From NCBI GenBank assembly GCA_900128395.1, contig LT649378.1:1-31065 (forward strand): a DNA stretch of 31,065 bases. Direction: 5' to 3'. Below the pieces are notes generated by a model. That model worked only from the letters and a program-made list of their open reading frames with translations, searched no databases and was not told the origin of the DNA. Source of the stretch: Stramenopiles sp. TOSAG23-2 (Eukaryota; Sar). Numbering within the stretch: position 1 is the stretch's first letter; each line of letters opens with the position of its first letter. Made by a program: the position numbers and the translations under genes. This document shows positions 26,733 through 31,065 of the stretch, piece after piece.

Positions 26733-26990
26733 CTCTTGCTTTTTTTTTAATATTATATATGTGTGTGTGACTTATTCTGCTATATACATTGTATTTTCCT
26801 ATATATATCTTTCTTCTATTTTTTCATGTTTTTGTTGTTGTTTCAGCGTTCACAAAAGCTCATCAAAAAAATGAATGACTCACACAAACCATGTAGAGAC
26901 TAATCAAGAGAAATAGAAATATAGTTTGGAACAAATACATACATATATATATATATATACACAACAACAATCATTTTAAATAATAATAAC

Positions 26991-28142
26991 ATGGTTAATA
27001 ACAATTCGCAATGGAGAAATCCACGTGGTTTGATATATGGATTGTTATCAGTAGCACTTGGACAAATATTCATTATAATTCCATATTATTATTTATTACG
27101 TAAAGAATATATTCAACGTCCATTTATACAAAAAAAAAATAAGAAGAAGCAAGATAAAAATGATGATAGTAATAATAATAAAACATTCTTTGAGGAAATG
27201 AAGAATCATTTGTTTCAACCCGAAGGATTCTTTTTATTAGGTACATATTTATCAGTATCATGGATATTTAATTTCATGCCTGATACATATTATAATTTAG
27301 AAGAACCAGTTAATTTGTTACATGTATTATTACAGTTATTAGTCGTTGATTTTTTTCAAACAATAATGCATTTCGGGGAACATTACATTGCAAACTTTTA
27401 TATTAAAAGTCATAAACCACATCATGTCTTCAAATCGCCGCGTCTATTTGATGCGTTTGATGGCTCGTTCATGGATACGATTTGCATGATTTTAATTCCA
27501 TTATACATAACAGCAAATATTGTACACACCAACATGTGGAGTTATGCTTTATTTGGTACAATTTATGGTAATTATTTATGTTTGATTCATAGTGAATATT
27601 CACATATATTTGATCCCATCTTTCGTTTTATAGGAGTTGGTACTGCTGGAGATCATCATGTGCATCATAAATTATTTAAATATAATTATGGACATTTATT
27701 TATGATATGGGATCGTTTTCTATTTCGTACATATAAATCACCATTGGAATTGAAGAAACATTTCAATGTTTCAGAATTAAAAATAAAAGAACGAGATATT
27801 TTCATTTTATTAAATTTCTTTGTTGGAATCATCTGTTTTCCAATATTAAGTATGAGAGTCTATCAAAATGCACAAAAAAGGAATGGACATAATAATGTTT
27901 TAAACAGTGGTAGCAGCAGGAAATATACGAATTTCATGCCAAGATTAACGGATACAAAACAAGTTGCTGAACTTGGTATATTATTTGTTATTATTATTTA
28001 TTTACTTGGATTTAGTGGTATGATGGTAGCGTTTGAAGAAGAAGAAGAGAAAATGATGGAGGTAAAAGATAATAATACGAAGAAAGACTTGTTGATTCAT
28101 AAGAAGAAGGAGGGCAATAATGGGAAGATGAAGAAGATTTAA
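26991..28142 (+). CDS. Fatty acid hydroxylase-superfamily membrane enzyme (sterol desaturase type)
   Basis: This 383-residue integral membrane protein carries the His boxes of the di-iron fatty acid hydroxylase/sterol desaturase superfamily: HFGEH (H127, H131), HKPHH (H141, H144, H145), HSEYSH (H200, H205) and HHVHH (H222, H223, H225, H226). These would bind the two iron ions and activate oxygen for hydroxylation or desaturation of a sterol or lipid at the ER. Hydrophobic segments flank them (about 12-36, 80-96, 107-125, 160-197, 268-288 and 327-346). A Lys/Asn-rich loop lies at 47-64 and a Glu/Lys-rich tail at the C-terminus. The exact substrate is not readable. It is convergent with another member of the same superfamily at 28290. 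Confidence 0.88.
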   Translation: MVNNNSQWRNPRGLIYGLLSVALGQIFIIIPYYYLLRKEYIQRPFIQKKNKKKQDKNDDSNNNKTFFEEMKNHLFQPEGFFLLGTYLSVSWIFNFMPDTYYNLEEPVNLLHVLLQLLVVDFFQTIMHFGEHYIANFYIKSHKPHHVFKSPRLFDAFDGSFMDTICMILIPLYITANIVHTNMWSYALFGTIYGNYLCLIHSEYSHIFDPIFRFIGVGTAGDHHVHHKLFKYNYGHLFMIWDRFLFRTYKSPLELKKHFNVSELKIKERDIFILLNFFVGIICFPILSMRVYQNAQKRNGHNNVLNSGSSRKYTNFMPRLTDTKQVAELGILFVIIIYLLGFSGMMVAFEEEEEKMMEVKDNNTKKDLLIHKKKEGNNGKMKKI

Positions 28143-28289
28143 GAGAGAGAGGGTGTAGTTTGTGTGTGAGGTGTGAAAAGTTTTAACGCAGGAAAGATTT
28201 GCATAAGAGGATATAAGAATAATATTATGTAGCGCATATTGTTATTCGTATATATAACATTCTCTCTCTCTCTCTGCTGCCCCCTTTAT
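28143..28289. other. Convergent 3' flank between two hydroxylase genes
   Basis: A GAGAGAGAG run starts right after the left stop (about 28143) and a TCTCTCTCTCTCTC run ends near 28277, close to the right stop. They are complementary over at least nine bases across the gap of about 120 bases. TTCGTA is at 28245-28250. Confidence 0.5.
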
Positions 28290-29483
28290 TCACTTCTTTT
28301 TACTTTGATTACTTTTCGTACTGCTTGATCGCGTCTTCTTCTTCTTCTTGATATTATTCACTTTCTCCATCATTTTATTGTTGTTGTTATTATTATTCGA
28401 CTTCTTATTATACCTTGCTCCATCATCATATGGTTTATATGTACCCATTAATACATCCCAATACATGAAATATTGTGCATAGTTATTATACCTTGCTCCA
28501 TCATCATATGGTTTATATGTACCCATTAATACATCCCAATACATGAAATATTGTGCATAGTTTGATTTTGGATTTCGATGATGCATTTCATGTGCAGCAA
28601 CGGAATATTCAAATCCAAAACCATAAAATTTAACATCATACGGTGTATGATTTAATATCGCTAACAATGCATATATATTAAAATAGATAAACATGGAAAC
28701 AATATGTATCGTTGTTACATATGAAATTAAACGAATTGCAAGAAATACACAACCTAATCCAATTAATTGTTCCAATGGATGTTCATTGCCTGCATCTAAA
28801 TACCCACGTTCTGGTAATGGTTGTCGATGATGATGTTTATGTATCCATGGATATATCGGACCCCAATGCATGAAACGATGTGAGATGGCATAAAAAAAAT
28901 CATCTGCTAAAAACAATAAATAAAATGAAAGGAATGTATTTATTATATTCATTTCATCCATTGATTTAATAATATATTTATCATTTAAAACAAAGACACA
29001 TAAATGATGTACAAATATTGTTTCAACAAATGAATTAGCAAATAAAAATAAATAATCAATGATTTGCAATGCTTCCAAACCTTTTGCTCGTTTATTATTT
29101 TCCCTATATTTTAATTTCTTCGTATTCCGTATAAAACACAATACAATAGATTCTAATATACCTAAACCAATTGCTTTCATAATATATAATCCAACCCATA
29201 TATGTAGCTTTAATTGAAATGGATTAAATAAATATGGCAACGTATTTACATTAGATAATTGCAACGTTAATAACATTGCGATCGGCCATATTAATGCTTT
29301 GATTGGCTTGATATGATGTTTTTGTTTGGGTGGTATGTAAATTGGTAAGATATAATTTGTAATGATCATCGTATCGGCCATATTAATGCTTTGATTGGCT
29401 TGATATGATGTTTTTGTTTGGGTGGTATGTAAATTGGTAAGATATAATTTGTAATGATCATCGTACTTGCAAGTATGATACAT
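28290..29483 (-). CDS. Fatty acid hydroxylase-superfamily enzyme with two internal tandem duplications
   Basis: This is the second di-iron lipid hydroxylase/desaturase-type enzyme. His boxes: HRFMH (H202, H206), HKHHH (H215-H219), NHTPYD (H279) and HEMHH (H298, H301, H302). A HPLEQ motif follows the second box. Two perfect tandem duplications disturb the gene. A 78-base unit (28405-28482 and 28483-28560) repeats 26 residues (NYAQYFMYW... to ...DDGARYN) in frame near the C-terminus. A 92-base unit (29281-29372 and 29373-29464) breaks the frame near the N-terminus. An ATG at 29521 would read in frame into the enzyme if only one 92-base copy were present; with both, it stops after 51 codons. The probable functional start now is the internal ATG at 29369. 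The His core is intact, so function may survive. Confidence 0.85.
   Translation of the reverse strand: MYHTCKYDDHYKLYLTNLHTTQTKTSYQANQSINMADTMIITNYILPIYIPPKQKHHIKPIKALIWPIAMLLTLQLSNVNTLPYLFNPFQLKLHIWVGLYIMKAIGLGILESIVLCFIRNTKKLKYRENNKRAKGLEALQIIDYLFLFANSFVETIFVHHLCVFVLNDKYIIKSMDEMNIINTFLSFYLLFLADDFFYAISHRFMHWGPIYPWIHKHHHRQPLPERGYLDAGNEHPLEQLIGLGCVFLAIRLISYVTTIHIVSMFIYFNIYALLAILNHTPYDVKFYGFGFEYSVAAHEMHHRNPKSNYAQYFMYWDVLMGTYKPYDDGARYNNYAQYFMYWDVLMGTYKPYDDGARYNKKSNNNNNNNKMMEKVNNIKKKKKTRSSSTKSNQSKKK
28405..28560. repeat. Perfect 78-base tandem duplication in coding sequence
   Basis: The two copies, 28405-28482 and 28483-28560, look identical base for base. 78 is a multiple of three, so the protein simply gains 26 repeated residues containing the segment YFMYWDVLMGTYKPYDDGAR. 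Confidence 0.95.
29281..29464. repeat. Perfect 92-base tandem duplication at 5' end of coding sequence
   Basis: The two copies, 29281-29372 and 29373-29464, look identical. 92 is not a multiple of three, so the duplication shifts the frame between the likely original ATG (29521) and the enzyme body. Confidence 0.95.
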
Positions 29484-30537
29484 GTTGCTGGTATATTTTT
29501 TATATTACTGGATATGTCCATGATGTTAAAAATTGGAATATTCCAAAAATATAAAAATTATTGAATTTTACGAGGTGTTATACACAAGTATTATGTTTTT
29601 CATTCAATACAATTCTTTCTTTATTATTTACGAGTAGTATATATATATATGGTGGATCTTTGATATATTAAAATAAATATGTTTATATATCACACAACTA
29701 TCTTTTACATTTATGTACAACATACATCTTAATCTCTATATCTCGTTTATTAAATTTTTTTTTTAAAAATGCACGTGCGCACGCGTGCCTTTGATGATTT
29801 GTTGTTGAGCTGAAATATTTTCTAATATTAGTATACTATATAATGTACTTAAAGTATTCCTAAATAAAAGAGCAAAAAAGGTTAAGGTGCTTTTGCGTTG
29901 CAGATTGTTTCAGAGAGAGTTCTCTCTGATTGTTTTAAGGGAATTTCCGTTAAATATGTGTGGCTTGAGATGATGGATCCTATGTGATTATTAGTGTAGT
30001 AGCTATAACGAGTACAGTATACGAATAGCATAGCGGGGTTTCCTGAGTATTAGTATAGGGATCGAGATTTTGGACTTTTGTGGACCTCTAAACACCTTAA
30101 CCTTGGGAATATTGGTGGTATACTCGTATTAATACTTAGAGTATATAAAGAAAAGATTTAAGATCATCACACCATAGATAGGGCCATCACACTTTTAGTC
30201 TCTATAACTTCTCTGTTGTCCTCTCTGCTGTTGTTTATGAGTTATTTGCACTTTGCAAAAGCGGGCACAAGATTTCCTCCTGGATTTCAGTTATTTATTG
30301 GAACATTAAATTTATATTTAAATTGAATGAAGTATGAAGTACACTATCTATATATTCTTTTCTATTCCACTTAAATAATATTGATAGCATACATATTTAT
30401 AGGTGTTTATTTTAATTAACTATATTATTATTGATAAGATTTATATATATATATATATATAGAAGAAAGAGAATCGTGGAAGAAAAAAAAGAAGAAATCA
30501 GTGTGTTGTATATATTAATCTATTATAGTGTACAAAA
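29484..30537. promoter_or_regulatory. Divergent region before hydroxylase 2 and the right-edge gene
   Basis: About 1 kb. It includes the likely original ATG of the minus-strand hydroxylase (29519-29521), alternating CACGTGCGCACGCGTG (about 29771-29787), a perfect 8+2+8 inverted repeat CAGAGAGA-GT-TCTCTCTG (29911-29928) inside a pair of ATTGTTT direct repeats, and a 12-base inverted repeat AAGGTTAAGGTG/CACCTTAACCTT (29878-29889 and 30093-30104). A TA tract and a purine-rich stretch precede the next ATG. No gene or RNA is recognised. Confidence 0.55.
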
Positions 30538-31065
30538 ATGATGTGTTGGAAATTGATGATTATATTGGCGTTTGTGTTGTCCTGTACTTCGAGTGCAAAA
30601 GTCATACGTACAGTTGCAGCAAATGGACAAGGTATTGATAGACGTGGATGTGGTGTTGAAGGAAATATTTATTGTAATACTACACAATTTGCTATATTTG
30701 AATCAAATAATGGTGATGAAATTGTATTATTAAAAGGTATTCATACGTGTGATACTAATATTACAAGCGTACTATATGGCCGTAGTACTGGTGGTATCAG
30801 ATTTGTACAACGTGATGGAACCACTGCTATTAGTGGAATATTCATACATGGTGCTAACAATACTAGAAATGATAATGTTATATTTGATTGTAAGCATACA
30901 AAACGTGCATTTGCATTTATGAGTGAAAGCGAAGGTTTGAATACTGCATTGAGTAATTTTAGTATTTCTAATGGGAGTGATTATCTTGGAGGTGGTGTAT
31001 ATATTGAAGCACAAGCTCAACCTATATTTAATCATGTCATTTGGATTCGTAATGTAGCACAAGGT
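30538..31065 (+). CDS. Secreted beta-helix (Pmp-like repeat) protein, N-terminal part
   Basis: The frame is open from ATG ATG at 30538-30543 to the end of the window (176 codons, no stop), so the gene continues to the right. It begins with a signal peptide (MMCWKLMIILAFVLSC, probable cleavage after SSA at about residue 20). The mature part shows Cys pairs (CGVEGNIYC), then beta-helix coils: IVLLKGIHTC, NVIFDCKHTKRAF, ALSNFSISNGSDYLGGGVYIE and PIFNHVIWIRNVAQG. The SNG-x5-GGGVYI and F-x-x-V-x-x-x-N pattern is the kind found in polymorphic-membrane-protein-like and other surface beta-helix repeats of protists and bacteria. A cell-surface or secreted role is likely. No catalytic residues can be assigned from the fragment. 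Confidence 0.82.
   Translation, partial: MMCWKLMIILAFVLSCTSSAKVIRTVAANGQGIDRRGCGVEGNIYCNTTQFAIFESNNGDEIVLLKGIHTCDTNITSVLYGRSTGGIRFVQRDGTTAISGIFIHGANNTRNDNVIFDCKHTKRAFAFMSESEGLNTALSNFSISNGSDYLGGGVYIEAQAQPIFNHVIWIRNVAQG

Noticed and set aside
30772-31062. Minus-strand frame of 96 codons at the right edge
   Set aside because: It is the antisense of the plus-strand secreted beta-helix gene, which has a signal peptide and domain pattern.
1-31065. CRISPR arrays, insertion sequences, bacterial operons and riboswitches
   Set aside because: None is seen; gene content and layout are eukaryotic nuclear.

Overview
The window is nuclear DNA of a microbial eukaryote. It is very AT-rich and densely packed with genes. 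The genes I recognise are eukaryote-specific: RCC1, PEX11, a class I phosphatidylinositol transfer protein, DNAJC17 and an Arf-like GTPase. Almost every gene is one uninterrupted reading frame ending mostly in TAA under the standard code. Many proteins carry Asn-rich or Lys-rich low-complexity stretches. I see no bacterial operons, Shine-Dalgarno sites or tRNA genes. The lineage cannot be fixed from the sequence; a free-living or parasitic protist with an intron-poor genome fits best.

Layout, left to right: the 3' end of a WD40-repeat gene (+); an unusual Arf-like GTPase (-); a class I PITP (+); a peroxisomal-type enoyl-CoA isomerase/hydratase (-) followed by PEX11 (-); an unnamed multi-pass membrane protein (+); a VTT/TVP38-like membrane protein (+); a secreted or type I membrane protein with four related ectodomain repeats (-); an MFS transporter (+); a broken ankyrin gene (-); a 744-residue membrane-anchored protein (-); a basic 480-residue protein with novel C-terminal TDG repeats (+); a small CxxC/coiled-coil protein (-); RCC1 (+); a four-EF-hand protein (-); a DNAJC17-like J-domain/RRM protein (+); a secreted beta-helix protein (-); two fatty acid hydroxylase-superfamily enzymes facing each other (+ and -); and the 5' end of a second secreted beta-helix protein (+) that runs off the right edge.

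The genes are housekeeping and membrane functions rather than one operon-like system. Two local themes stand out. The isomerase, which ends in a PTS1-like tripeptide, lies next to PEX11, a peroxisome membrane-proliferation factor. The two di-iron lipid hydroxylase/desaturase-type enzymes are convergent neighbours, flanked on both sides by secreted beta-helix proteins.

The most interesting signals are outside the recognised domains. A two-block repeat of about 165-180 bp occurs at about 7.9 kb and 19.3 kb and may be a small RNA or a SINE-like element. An ATCAAATGACAC/TTTATACTTGAAA module lies upstream of RCC1 and twice upstream of DNAJC17. A very strong G-quadruplex motif lies in the PEX11 3' flank. 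Hairpins and AGAGAG or TTCGTA motifs recur where genes converge. A GGAATG-rich minisatellite occupies a divergent promoter region. Two perfect tandem duplications lie inside one hydroxylase gene, and one of them breaks the original N-terminal frame.
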